DNA from: Flavobacterium sp. KS-LB2
GTDB taxonomy: Bacteria > Bacteroidota > Bacteroidia > Flavobacteriales > Flavobacteriaceae
DNA: 64,000 nt
NCBI RefSeq assembly: GCF_036895565.1
Contig: NZ_CP145904.1
Span: 3,162,001 to 3,226,000, forward strand
Reading direction: 5' to 3'
The notes under the pieces are model-generated. The model did no database searches and had not been told where the DNA came from. It saw nothing but the letters and a program-made list of their open reading frames with translations. Positions 52,465-61,744 of this stretch are shown piece after piece. The translations under genes and the position numbers were made by a program. Each line of letters begins with the position of its first letter. Within the stretch, counting starts at the first letter, position 1.

Positions 52465-54354
52465 TTATTGAGCTAAAAATAAATAAGAAACAATGGCACA
52501 AAGCCCTAATACGAAAACAAAAAGATAAAGACCAATGCTTCCATTTTGTATTTTCTTTCCTTGGTAACTTATTTCGTTGGTAACTTTTCCGAAGCCAAAA
52601 ACTAAAGCTGACAAACCAGTTTCTAGAGTGTCTCTGAAAAAACGAGACAAGAAATTAATTGGTTTAACAAAAATAGCATCATAAAATTCATCAACATAAT
52701 ATTTATTGTAAAGCACTTTAGAAAATCCTGTAATGGCAGCATCTTCTGTTGGAACTGTATTTTGTTTGATGTATTTGGCGTAAGCAATACCAATACCTAC
52801 TAATCCACCCACAACAGCAATAGCCATCAAGATATATTCTGTAGTTCCTAAATGGTGTTCAGCAGTTGCTAATTTTGGTAAAATTGGAATTAGATAATGA
52901 TTCAACCAACTGTTTCCAGGCAAACTAATCAAACCACCAATAGTAGCCAAAATTGCTAGAATAATCAAAGGAATGGTAATCAAAGATGGACTTTCGTGCA
53001 AATGATGCTTTTGTTCTGCAGTTCCTCTGAATTCTTGGAAAAACGTTAAGAACATCAAACGGAACATATAGAAAGCAGTCATTATAGAAGCAACCGAAGC
53101 CACAACCCATAACGGAATATTATGATGGAAAGCCACTAATAAGATTTCGTCTTTCGAGAAAAAACCTGAGAATAATGGAACTCCAGAAATTGCTAATGAA
53201 GCAATCAACATGGTTACAAACGTAATTGGCATTGCTTTTTTCAAGCCGCCCATATTTCGCATGTCTTGTTCTCCATGCAAAGCATGAATTACAGAACCTG
53301 AACCCAAGAACAAACAAGCTTTGAAAAAAGCGTGCGTGATTACATGGAAAACAGCCACTTCATAAGCGCCTAAACCTAAAGCCAAAAACATTAACCCTAA
53401 TTGAGAAACGGTAGAGTAAGCCAAGACTTTCTTAATATCATTTTGGACTAATCCTATGGTTGCAGCAACTAAAGCAGTAACAGCTCCAACAATTGCAATT
53501 ATAGATTGTACATCTGGAGTTAAATCAAATAAGAAATTCAATCTGGTAATCATAAATATCCCTGCAGTTACCATTGTAGCTGCGTGAATCAATGCAGAAA
53601 CTGGTGTTGGACCTGCCATCGCATCCGGTAACCATGTATACAATGGAATTTGTGCTGATTTACCACAAGCTCCAATGAATAAAGCGAAAGCAGCAACAGA
53701 AAGCCAATACATATTAAGGTCAGTTGCACCGGCAATAGCCGTTTTTAAAGTAGCATAATCTAAAGTTGAAAATAAATTTCCAAGAATGAAAATTCCAACT
53801 AACAACCCTAAATCACCAATACGGTTCATTATGAATGCTTTCTTTGCAGCGTCATTGTACTCTTGGTTTTTATGCCAAAATCCAATTAACAAATACGAAC
53901 AAAGACCTACACCTTCCCAACCGATGAACAATACTAATAAGTTACTTCCTATTACTAATGTAATCATGAAGAATATAAACAGATTCAAATACGCGAAAAA
54001 CTTGTGCATATTTTCATCATCGTGCATGTAACTGATAGAATACAAATGAATCAAAGACCCAATTCCGGTTACGAAAAGCAACCATAAAATAGACAATTGG
54101 TCCAATTGAAATCCAAAATCAACTTTGAAATTACTGATTTGGATCCAATCAAAAAGTGAAATCCGAATTCCTTCCGGTTGCGCTGAAATTCCACTAAAGA
54201 AATAAGCAGTTGCAATAAAAGAAACCAAAACTGAAAGTGTTCCGATTATTCCAGAAAGTGATTTTCCAAGGCTTTTGCCAAAGAAAACATTGAATAAAAA
54301 TCCTAAAAAAGGAGCAAGAACTAAAACTAAAGCTATATTGGTATTCATTTCCAT
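52465..54354 (-). CDS. nuoL: NADH:quinone oxidoreductase subunit L
   Basis: 629 residues. Antiporter-like subunit with the distal long helix: FIGWEGVGLCSYLLIGFWHKNQEYNDAAKKAFIMNRIGDLGLLVGIF and GKSAQIPLYTWLPDAMAGPTPVSALIHAATMVTAG are typical. Joined to nuoK without a gap (54354/54355). The C-terminal part holds the lateral helix characteristic of NuoL. Confidence 0.97.
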   Translation of the reverse strand: MEMNTNIALVLVLAPFLGFLFNVFFGKSLGKSLSGIIGTLSVLVSFIATAYFFSGISAQPEGIRISLFDWIQISNFKVDFGFQLDQLSILWLLFVTGIGSLIHLYSISYMHDDENMHKFFAYLNLFIFFMITLVIGSNLLVLFIGWEGVGLCSYLLIGFWHKNQEYNDAAKKAFIMNRIGDLGLLVGIFILGNLFSTLDYATLKTAIAGATDLNMYWLSVAAFALFIGACGKSAQIPLYTWLPDAMAGPTPVSALIHAATMVTAGIFMITRLNFLFDLTPDVQSIIAIVGAVTALVAATIGLVQNDIKKVLAYSTVSQLGLMFLALGLGAYEVAVFHVITHAFFKACLFLGSGSVIHALHGEQDMRNMGGLKKAMPITFVTMLIASLAISGVPLFSGFFSKDEILLVAFHHNIPLWVVASVASIMTAFYMFRLMFLTFFQEFRGTAEQKHHLHESPSLITIPLIILAILATIGGLISLPGNSWLNHYLIPILPKLATAEHHLGTTEYILMAIAVVGGLVGIGIAYAKYIKQNTVPTEDAAITGFSKVLYNKYYVDEFYDAIFVKPINFLSRFFRDTLETGLSALVFGFGKVTNEISYQGKKIQNGSIGLYLFVFVLGLCAIVSYLFLAQ

Positions 54355-54675
54355 TTATCCTTTTAAGTTTTTTAAATTATCGATAGTAATTGAACCTAAG
54401 TTTCTAAAAATAGAAACTAGAATTGCCAATCCTACCGCAACTTCTGCCGCAGCAACTGCCATCGAGAAAAACACAAAAACTTGTCCTTGCGCATCTTGAT
54501 GGTACGTTGAAAAAGCAACAAACAATAAGTTTACGGCATTCAACATAATTTCAATTGACATAAATACGATAATGGCATTTCGTCTGTACAACACTCCAAA
54601 AATTCCAATACAAAAAAGTATTACACTCAGGAATATATAATTTTCAATACCAATGTGGTTTAAAATATTGTTCAT
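54355..54675 (-). CDS. nuoK: NADH:quinone oxidoreductase subunit K
   Basis: 106 residues from the ATG at 54675 ([24 protein letters not shown]); an open extension to 54720 would overlap nuoJ and was not chosen. Three helices, with the conserved Glu in [18 protein letters not shown] and [23 protein letters not shown]. Gap of one base to nuoJ. Confidence 0.96.
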   Translation of the reverse strand: MNNILNHIGIENYIFLSVILFCIGIFGVLYRRNAIIVFMSIEIMLNAVNLLFVAFSTYHQDAQGQVFVFFSMAVAAAEVAVGLAILVSIFRNLGSITIDNLKNLKG

Positions 54676-54676
54676 C

Positions 54677-55189
54677 TTATTTTTGCAATTTTTCTTTTTT
54701 AGACAATAATACCGTTCCAATCATAGCAACCAAAAGTAATATAGAAGCAAACTCAAACGGAACCATATATTCATTCAGCAGTATTTTACCCAATACTTTT
54801 ATCGACTGATAATCCTCACCAGTTGTAACATACTCACCCACGATTGGTTTTGAATTTATAAAAATCAAAATAAGAACAATGCATATTAAACAAAAGGAAA
54901 CAATAGCGCCTAATCGGGTAATTCGTGGTCTGTGCACTTCTTTTTGCTCATTCAAATTCATCAACATGATCGTGAATAAAAACAAAATCATGATCGCTCC
55001 AGAATACACAATAACGTGTACTATCGCTAAAAATTGAGCATTCAATAACAAGTAATGACCGGCAATAGAAAAGAAACAAATCACTAAATAAATAGCACTG
55101 TGTATAGGATTTTTACTAAAAATTGTCAAAAATGCTGTTGACAAAGTTATAGCTGATAATACACAAAATATAATAAGTATCGTAGACAT
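54677..55189 (-). CDS. nuoJ: NADH:quinone oxidoreductase subunit J
   Basis: 170 residues, five membrane helices: [75 protein letters not shown]. The [12 protein letters not shown] segment is the NuoJ signature. It overlaps the end of nuoI by one base. Confidence 0.96.
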   Translation of the reverse strand: MSTILIIFCVLSAITLSTAFLTIFSKNPIHSAIYLVICFFSIAGHYLLLNAQFLAIVHVIVYSGAIMILFLFTIMLMNLNEQKEVHRPRITRLGAIVSFCLICIVLILIFINSKPIVGEYVTTGEDYQSIKVLGKILLNEYMVPFEFASILLLVAMIGTVLLSKKEKLQK

Positions 55190-55734
55190 TAGTTAGCGTT
55201 TTTAAGTTGAGCATTTTTCATTGCGATATCTAAAGGCATCACTAATCTATCTTTACCAAAGATAAAATCTTCTCTTTCATAACTGGAAGGAACCAATACT
55301 TTAGAAGTTGTCAGGTAAATGGCATCTTTCGGACAAGCTTCTTCACATAATCCACAGAAAATACAACGCAACATATTGATTTCATATATCGATGCATATT
55401 TCTCTTCTCTGTACAAATGTTTTTCATCCGCTCTGCGCTCTTCCGCTTTCATAGTGATGGCTTCTGCAGGACAAGATAACGCACATAAACCACAGGCTGT
55501 GCAGTTCTCACGACCTTGTTCATCCCGTTTCAACTGGTGTTGACCGCGATAAACCGGACTCATTTCACGCACTTGCTCCGGATATTGAATCGTTACTTTT
55601 CTGGTGAATAAATGCTGAATCGTAATTATCAAACCTTTGACAATCGCAATAAGATACATTCTTTCCCAAAAAGTCATCTCCTTGTTAGAGACTTGCTTTT
55701 TTCTTCCCGATAAGGATATACTTTCTATTGACAT
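55189..55734 (-). CDS. nuoI: NADH:quinone oxidoreductase subunit I
   Basis: 181 residues. Carries two [4Fe-4S] clusters that pass electrons to NuoB: CTACGLCALSCPAEAI and CIFCGLCEEACPKDAI, with an amphipathic N-terminus (NKEMTFWERMYLIAIVKGLIITIQHLF) that leans on the membrane. Preceded in the operon by nuoH and a 115-base spacer containing a hairpin element (55755-55840). Confidence 0.97.
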   Translation of the reverse strand: MSIESISLSGRKKQVSNKEMTFWERMYLIAIVKGLIITIQHLFTRKVTIQYPEQVREMSPVYRGQHQLKRDEQGRENCTACGLCALSCPAEAITMKAEERRADEKHLYREEKYASIYEINMLRCIFCGLCEEACPKDAIYLTTSKVLVPSSYEREDFIFGKDRLVMPLDIAMKNAQLKNAN

Positions 55735-55754
55735 TTTTTATTTTTATTTGAAGC

Positions 55755-55840
55755 TTAATCCTGCTATTCGTTTCAATCTTTATTGTTTTTAAAGAAAAAC
55801 AAATAAAGGATTTCCACTGCTATCAGGGCTAGGGCTTTTT
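55755..55840 (-). repeat. Hairpin-bearing intergenic element between nuoH and nuoI
   Basis: The spacer contains CTTTATT-GTTTTT...AAAAAC-AAATAAAG, a stem of about 13 pairs with one bulge (55778-55808), flanked by CCTGCTATTCG and GGATTTCCACTGCTATCAGG, GC-richer than the surroundings. Its form resembles intergenic repeats I recall from flavobacterial genomes; this could not be checked. Confidence 0.45.
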
Positions 55841-55849
55841 CGGTACTAA

Positions 55850-56902
55850 TTAAAATCCTAAATAAGTAGCAATTTCTGCTCTCAAAATTACAATTCCGGT
55901 AATTATAATATTAATGATTGATAATGGAATTAATATTCTCCAACCCAAATGCATCAATTGATCGTATCTGAATCTTGGAATAGTCCAACGAACCCACATG
56001 TAGAAAAATATGAATCCACACAATTTGATAAACAAAGCACCAAATCCTAAAACATTGGCAATATTTACACCCCAATTTTCAACAACCCAACTCATTCCAG
56101 GATAATTATATCCACCAAAGAATAAAACCGCCAAAATCGTAGAAGAAATAAACATATTCGCATATTCAGCAAATAAATAGAATCCCATTTTCATTGATGA
56201 ATATTCCGTGTGATATCCTCCAATTAATTCACTTTCGCATTCCGCTAAGTCAAAAGGAGTTCTATTCGTTTCTGCAAAAGCACAAATTAAAAATATAATA
56301 AAAGATAACGGTTGGTAAAACACATTCCAATTCATTCCTGCTTGTTGTGCCGAAATCTCTCTTAAACTCAAGGTTCCTGTCATCATTAACAAAGCAATCA
56401 TCGAAAGTCCCATGGCAACTTCATAAGATACCATTTGAGAAGCAGCACGAACCGCACCCATCAAAGAGAACTTATTATTAGATGCCCAACCACCAATCAT
56501 GATTCCGTAAACACCTACTGATACAACTCCAAAAAAGTATAACAATCCAATGTTTAAATCAGTTGCCTGCAATAAAATATCTCTTCCAAATAAATGCAGC
56601 CTGTCTCCCCAAGGTATCACAGCACTCGTCATTAATGCAGTACTCATTGCGATTGCCGGACCTACAAAAAACAAAAATCTGTTTGGTGTATTGGGTTCAA
56701 ATTCTTCTTTCGAGAATAATTTTAAACCATCGGCAAGCGGTTGAAACAATCCCAAAGGACCTGCTCTGTTTGGTCCAACACGATCTTGAAGCCAAGCGGC
56801 AACTTTTCGTTCTGCCCAAGTGGAATACATTGCCATCAACATTGTCAAAGCAAAAACCGCAACAATAATGACACTTTTTTCTATGATAAATACATTATCC
56901 AT
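55850..56902 (-). CDS. nuoH: NADH:quinone oxidoreductase subunit H
   Basis: 350 residues, eight helices. Forms part of the quinone-binding site. WAERKVAAWLQDRVGPNRAGPLGLFQPLADGLKLFSKEE (residues 29-67) and AFAETNRTPFDLAECESELIGGYHTEYSSMKMGFYLFAEY (about 207-246) are the signature stretches. It overlaps the end of nuoG by eight bases. Confidence 0.97.
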   Translation of the reverse strand: MDNVFIIEKSVIIVAVFALTMLMAMYSTWAERKVAAWLQDRVGPNRAGPLGLFQPLADGLKLFSKEEFEPNTPNRFLFFVGPAIAMSTALMTSAVIPWGDRLHLFGRDILLQATDLNIGLLYFFGVVSVGVYGIMIGGWASNNKFSLMGAVRAASQMVSYEVAMGLSMIALLMMTGTLSLREISAQQAGMNWNVFYQPLSFIIFLICAFAETNRTPFDLAECESELIGGYHTEYSSMKMGFYLFAEYANMFISSTILAVLFFGGYNYPGMSWVVENWGVNIANVLGFGALFIKLCGFIFFYMWVRWTIPRFRYDQLMHLGWRILIPLSIINIIITGIVILRAEIATYLGF

Positions 56903-57944
56903 TATTACCCAAGTTTTTTTGATTAATAATGTCTTCTTCAGTCAATGGAATTTCGACCATGCTGATTTTCTTACGGTCTTCTTCTCTACCTAAAAGGATA
57001 TTTTCTTCAGTGGCGATTTCCACTTTTTGTAATTTTCTGTTGTATTTATTTTGGTTGATAACCGAATCTTTTTCGAATGCTCTCGGTCCTTCAATAGTCC
57101 AATCAGCAATGTCTTTGTGGTCAAAACGACATCCATTACAAATAAATTCATCTACTTCATGGTACTCATCTTTTCTTCCGGTAACACGTTGGATTTCGTC
57201 ACCAAACATCCAAACGGTAGTTTTTCCAGAACAAGTAGGACAATTTCTGTGTGCATTATAAGGCTTGCTAAACCAAACTCTGGATTTAAATCTAAATGTT
57301 TTATCCGTTAAAGCTCCTACTGGACATACATCAATCATATTTCCTGAGAACTCATTATCAACCGCTTTTGAGATACAAGTTGATATATTAGAATGATCTC
57401 CTCTATCCATTACTCCGTGAACACGATCGTCAGTCAACTGATCTGCCACCATTACGCAACGGTAACAAAGGATACAACGGTTCATGTGCAATTGAATATT
57501 TGGACCAATATTTTCTGGCTCAAATGTTCTCTTTTCTTCGATAAAACGAGTTTCTGATTTCCCGTGCTCAAAGCTTAAATTTTGCAAATCACATTCTCCT
57601 GCCTGATCACAAACCGGACAATCTAACGGGTGATTAATCAATAAAAATTCCGTTACAGATTTTCTGGCTTCGGTTACTCTTGGCGAAGATTTACTGTTTA
57701 CTTCCATTCCGTCCATACAACCGGTTACACAAGATGCCATTAATTTAGGCATTGGTCTTGGGTCGGCTTCACTTCCTTTGGAAACTTCCACTAAACAACA
57801 ACGGCATTTCCCACCGCTCCCTTTTAGTTTAGAATAATAGCACATCGCTGGCGGAACTACTTCTCCACCTATCATACGTGCTGCCTGCAGGATTGTTGTT
57901 CCTGGTTCTACTTCTATGCTTTGACCGTCTATGGTTACTTTCAT
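56895..57944 (-). CDS. nuoG: NADH:quinone oxidoreductase subunit G, short form
   Basis: 349 residues, less than half the length of proteobacterial NuoG. The N-terminal ferredoxin-like [2Fe-2S] domain (CYYSKLKGSGGKCRCCLVEV), the His/Cys cluster (HPLDCPVCDQAGECDLQNLSFEHGKSETRF), the [4Fe-4S] binding CILCYRCVM, and a zinc-like NCPTCSGKTTVWMF are present; the molybdopterin-oxidoreductase-like domain is absent. This reduced form is usual in Bacteroidota and the operon is otherwise complete, so truncation is probably natural. Confidence 0.9.
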   Translation of the reverse strand: MKVTIDGQSIEVEPGTTILQAARMIGGEVVPPAMCYYSKLKGSGGKCRCCLVEVSKGSEADPRPMPKLMASCVTGCMDGMEVNSKSSPRVTEARKSVTEFLLINHPLDCPVCDQAGECDLQNLSFEHGKSETRFIEEKRTFEPENIGPNIQLHMNRCILCYRCVMVADQLTDDRVHGVMDRGDHSNISTCISKAVDNEFSGNMIDVCPVGALTDKTFRFKSRVWFSKPYNAHRNCPTCSGKTTVWMFGDEIQRVTGRKDEYHEVDEFICNGCRFDHKDIADWTIEGPRAFEKDSVINQNKYNRKLQKVEIATEENILLGREEDRKKISMVEIPLTEEDIINQKNLGNNG

Positions 57945-57962
57945 TTTCTGAAATTCTTGACT

Positions 57963-59330
57963 TTATACGATTACTTTAGAAACTAAATGCTTTACTTTTT
58001 CAAAAGGTTCAGCAACAAAATGATCTCTATGTTTTATTTTTTCTGGGAAACGAATATGGTATTCAAACTCCTCTCTAAAGTGACGAATTGCCGCTGCCAC
58101 TGGCCAAGCTGCTGCGTCACCTAAAGGACAAATAGTATTTCCCTCAATTTTACTTTGAATGCTCAATAGCAAATCGATATCTTCTTCACGACCGTGACCG
58201 TTTTCGATTCGGTGCAATACTTTTTCCATCCATCCTGTACCTTCACGACAAGGAGAACATTGTCCACAGCTTTCGTGGTGATAAAAACGAGAGAAATTCC
58301 AAGTATTACGAACGATGCAAGACGTATCATTGTAAACAATAAATCCTCCTGATCCTAACATAGAACCAGTTGCAAATCCACCGTCACTTAAAGATTCATA
58401 TGACATCAAACGATCTTCACCGTTTGCCGTTTTATAAATTAAATGTGCAGGTAAAACAGGAACAGAACTTCCTCCAGGTACAAATGCTTTCAAAGGTCTA
58501 TCAGAACTCATTCCGCCTAAATACTCATCAGAATTCATGAATTCGTAAACACTTAAACCCAATTCAATTTCATAAACACCTTGATTTTTTATATGGCCAG
58601 AAGCTGAAATTAATTTGGTTCCTGTAGAACGTCCGATACCAATTTTAGCATATTCCGCACCAGTATTATTGATAATCCAAGGCACAGCGGCAATTGTTTC
58701 TACATTATTTACAACCGTTGGATTTGCCCAAAGCCCTGAAATTGCAGGAAATGGTGGTTTGATACGAGGATTTCCTCTTTTACCTTCCAATGATTCGATT
58801 AAAGCAGTTTCTTCACCACAGATGTAAGCTCCGGCACCACAATGAACATAAAGTTCTAAATCGTATCCTGAACCTAATATATTTTTGCCCAAAAATCCAG
58901 CAGCTTTTGCTTCGTTAATGGCTTTTTCCAATATTTTATAAACCCACATGTATTCTCCACGAATGTAGATGTAAGAAAGGTTTGCACCCAAAGCATAGCT
59001 GGAAGTAATCATTCCCTCAATCAATAAATGAGGAATAAATTCCATCAAATAACGATCTTTGAAAGTTCCCGGTTCTGATTCATCCGCATTACAAACTAAA
59101 TGTCTTGGTTTTCCTGATTTTTTATCAATAAAACTCCACTTCATTCCGGCTGGGAAACCTGCTCCACCACGACCACGCAACCCTGAAGTTTTCACTTCTT
59201 CAACCACTTCGTCTGGGGTTAATGTTTTTAAGGCTTTTTCTACTGAAGCATAACCACCGTTTTGACGGTATACTTCGTAGGTTTTAATTCCTGGAATATT
59301 TATTTTATCTAATAATATTTTTTGTGACAT
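57963..59330 (-). CDS. nuoF: NADH:quinone oxidoreductase subunit F
   Basis: 455 residues. NADH oxidising subunit with FMN: GLRGRGGAGFPAGMKWSF (NADH/FMN loop, about 50-67), CGAGAYICGEETALIESLEGKRG and the [4Fe-4S] site ESCGQCSPCREGTGWM with CPLGDAAAWP. Passes electrons to NuoE/NuoG. Gap of 18 bases to nuoG, one base after nuoE. Confidence 0.97.
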   Translation of the reverse strand: MSQKILLDKINIPGIKTYEVYRQNGGYASVEKALKTLTPDEVVEEVKTSGLRGRGGAGFPAGMKWSFIDKKSGKPRHLVCNADESEPGTFKDRYLMEFIPHLLIEGMITSSYALGANLSYIYIRGEYMWVYKILEKAINEAKAAGFLGKNILGSGYDLELYVHCGAGAYICGEETALIESLEGKRGNPRIKPPFPAISGLWANPTVVNNVETIAAVPWIINNTGAEYAKIGIGRSTGTKLISASGHIKNQGVYEIELGLSVYEFMNSDEYLGGMSSDRPLKAFVPGGSSVPVLPAHLIYKTANGEDRLMSYESLSDGGFATGSMLGSGGFIVYNDTSCIVRNTWNFSRFYHHESCGQCSPCREGTGWMEKVLHRIENGHGREEDIDLLLSIQSKIEGNTICPLGDAAAWPVAAAIRHFREEFEYHIRFPEKIKHRDHFVAEPFEKVKHLVSKVIV

Positions 59331-59331
59331 A

Positions 59332-59862
59332 TTATTTATCGTGTAATATTATTGTATCGTTTTTGCAATCTTCAATTAACTGGTCGATTTTTGCTGCCGT
59401 CAAATGTTCTTTGTAAAAATCGCCTAATTGCATCATTGGAGCGTAACCACAAGCACCTAAGCATTCAACTCCTCTCACTTCAAAAAGACCGTCTGAAGTA
59501 GGTTCACCCACTTTTACACCTAATTTTTCACAGGTATAATCCATTAAATCCTCCACTCCATTCAAACAACAAGGAGAAGTTTGACAAAACTCGAACATGT
59601 ATTTCCCAATTGGTCTTTGGTTGTACATCGTATAAAACGATACTACTTCGTAAACTTCAATTGGCTTAATCAAAAGGATTTCGGCTACTTTATTCATTAA
59701 TTCAATACTCAACCAATTGTCGTGAGCATCTTGAACTTCATGCAAAACAGGCAATAAGGCCGATTTTCTTTTGTCTTCAGGATAATGACTTATTAATTCA
59801 TTGATGCGAGACATCAATGCTTCAGTCATATTTATTTCTTGTTTGTGATACGTTCTTTCCAT
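59332..59862 (-). CDS. nuoE: NADH:quinone oxidoreductase subunit E
   Basis: 176 residues. Thioredoxin-fold [2Fe-2S] subunit; the cluster ligands are in EFCQTSPCCLNGVEDLMDY and VECLGACGYAPMMQ. The ATG at 59862 is used; a second candidate at residue 12 (MTEALMSRINEL) is possible. The spacer to nuoD holds a 7-base-period repeat (59871-59937). Confidence 0.96.
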   Translation of the reverse strand: MERTYHKQEINMTEALMSRINELISHYPEDKRKSALLPVLHEVQDAHDNWLSIELMNKVAEILLIKPIEVYEVVSFYTMYNQRPIGKYMFEFCQTSPCCLNGVEDLMDYTCEKLGVKVGEPTSDGLFEVRGVECLGACGYAPMMQLGDFYKEHLTAAKIDQLIEDCKNDTIILHDK

Positions 59863-59870
59863 TCTTTAAT

Positions 59871-59937
59871 TTTAGATTTTAGATTTTAGATTTTGGATTT
59901 TTCAATCTTCAGTCTGAAATCTGTATTCTGCAATCTT
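59871..59937. repeat. Heptameric repeat between nuoD and nuoE
   Basis: TTTTAGA variants (59871-59898) followed by five consecutive 7-base units CAATCTT, CAGTCTG, AAATCTG, TATTCTG, CAATCTT (59903-59937). The two blocks differ in sequence but share the period. Confidence 0.75.
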
Positions 59938-59942
59938 AATTT

Positions 59943-61181
59943 TTATGCGTCTAACTCTCCGGCAATAACATTTAAACTTGACAAAATAACAATTGCATCC
60001 GATAGTAATGAACCTTTAATCATTTCTGGATACGCTTGATAGTAAATAAAACAAGGTCTGCGGAAGTGTAATCTATAAGGAGTACGACTTCCGTCAGTTA
60101 CCAAATAGAAACCTAATTCTCCGTTTCCACCTTCAACAGGATGATATATTTCGGCAACTGGAACAGGAACTTCTCCCATCACAATTTTGAAATGGTAAAT
60201 CAATGATTCCATACTGGTGTAAACATCTTCTTTTGGAGGAAGGTAATAATCTGGAACATCAGCATGAAAGTCATTTCCTTCCGGCATTTTTGCTAATGCT
60301 TGACGAATGATACTCAAACTCTCCCAAACTTCAGCATTACGAACGCAAAAACGATCGTAAGTATCACCTGATTTTCCAACAGGAATAATAAAATCAAAAT
60401 CTTCGTAAGAAGAATACGGTTGCGCCACACGAACATCATAATCAACACCTGCAGCACGTAAATTTGGACCTGTAAATCCGTAAGCCATAGCTTGTTCAGC
60501 TGTTATAGCGCCAACATTTACAGTTCTGTCAATAAAAATTCTATTTCTTTCGAATAAGTTTTCAAATTCTTTCCAAGCGGCAGGAAAATCTGCTAAAAAT
60601 GTATTTAATAATTCAAACGCTTTAGGTGACCAATCTCTTTCGAAACCACCAATTCGTCCCATATTTGTAGTCAAACGAGCTCCACAAATTTCTTCGTAGA
60701 TTTCGTAAACTTTCTCTCTAAATTGAAACACATATAAAAATCCAGTATACGCTCCGGTATCCACACCAAGAATTGAATTACAGATAATATGATCCGTGAT
60801 TCTTGCCAATTCCATTACAATAACTCTTAAATATTGCGCTCTTTTAGGAACTTCAATATCCAACAATTTTTCTAATGTCATCCACCAACCCATATTGTTT
60901 ATAGGAGATGAACAATAGTTCATTCTATCTGTAAGAGGTGTGATTTGGTAAAAAGGACGATTTTCAGCAATTTTTTCGAAAGCTCTGTGAATGTAACCAA
61001 TAGTTGGTTCCGCTTCTAGAATTCTTTCTCCATCCATCAACAAGATATTTTGAAAAATACCGTGCGTAGCTGGGTGAGTTGGTCCTAAATTCAGGATAGA
61101 AAGCTCGCTTCCATCTTCATTTAGTTGGGCTGCAATTCTTTTAGCATAGCGATGCTCTGGTGGTAATAATAGTTCTGACAT
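59943..61181 (-). CDS. nuoD: NADH:quinone oxidoreductase subunit D
   Basis: 412 residues. 49-kDa-type subunit; lies beside the quinone site. LNLGPTHPATHGIFQNILLMDGERI and GYIHRAFEKIAENRPFYQITPLTDRMNY (about 60-88) are the signature stretches, and GEVPVPVAEIYHPVEGGNGELGFYLVTDG near the end. Not fused to nuoC. Gap of 38 bases after nuoC. Confidence 0.97.
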   Translation of the reverse strand: MSELLLPPEHRYAKRIAAQLNEDGSELSILNLGPTHPATHGIFQNILLMDGERILEAEPTIGYIHRAFEKIAENRPFYQITPLTDRMNYCSSPINNMGWWMTLEKLLDIEVPKRAQYLRVIVMELARITDHIICNSILGVDTGAYTGFLYVFQFREKVYEIYEEICGARLTTNMGRIGGFERDWSPKAFELLNTFLADFPAAWKEFENLFERNRIFIDRTVNVGAITAEQAMAYGFTGPNLRAAGVDYDVRVAQPYSSYEDFDFIIPVGKSGDTYDRFCVRNAEVWESLSIIRQALAKMPEGNDFHADVPDYYLPPKEDVYTSMESLIYHFKIVMGEVPVPVAEIYHPVEGGNGELGFYLVTDGSRTPYRLHFRRPCFIYYQAYPEMIKGSLLSDAIVILSSLNVIAGELDA

Positions 61182-61219
61182 TTAGTTAATGTGAAAAATT
61201 ATAATAGTGAGTGTTTTTT

Positions 61220-61741
61220 TTAATAATTGTCGGTTGTTCTTCCAAAGAAACGGTCATCTTTGTCTGTTCTTCCGCTATCTTCCATTGGAAATTCTTTTCG
61301 CATTGGAAAAGAAATCATTTCATCCATATTCAAAATACGTTTCAATTGTGGATGCCCAATGAAGTTTATTCCATAAAAATCATACGCTTCTCTTTCCATC
61401 CAATTGGAGCTCAAGAAAATATTTGAAATCGTTTTTATTTCTGGATTTTCACCGTTGATAAATGCCTTAATTCTAATCCTTTTGTTTTCATACCAATTGT
61501 GCAAATGATACACCACTGCAAATTGATGGTCTACATCATTGTCAGGATAATGAATCCCACACAAATCTGTTAAAAAATGGAAACGCAATGTTGGATCATT
61601 TTTCAAAAAAAGAATCACTGCCGTAATTTTATCAGCAGCGACTTCAAATGAAAATATATCTCTTTCCTGGTTGAATTCAAAAACAGCCGAATCAAATGTT
61701 TCAACTAATTTCTCTTGGATTTGTATCGTTTCTAGCGCCAT
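61220..61741 (-). CDS. nuoC: NADH:quinone oxidoreductase subunit C
   Basis: 173 residues. 30-kDa-type hydrophilic subunit: LTDLCGIHYPDN (about 85-96) and NWMEREAYDFYGINFIGHPQLKRILNMDEMISFPMRKEFP, the typical C-terminal region. A separate gene, not a NuoCD fusion. Confidence 0.96.
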   Translation of the reverse strand: MALETIQIQEKLVETFDSAVFEFNQERDIFSFEVAADKITAVILFLKNDPTLRFHFLTDLCGIHYPDNDVDHQFAVVYHLHNWYENKRIRIKAFINGENPEIKTISNIFLSSNWMEREAYDFYGINFIGHPQLKRILNMDEMISFPMRKEFPMEDSGRTDKDDRFFGRTTDNY

Positions 61742-61744
61742 TAT

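Noticed and set aside
56895..57944. Frameshift or deletion in nuoG
   Set aside because: The next gene overlaps its end in the usual way and the short form is known in Bacteroidota, so no break is inferred.
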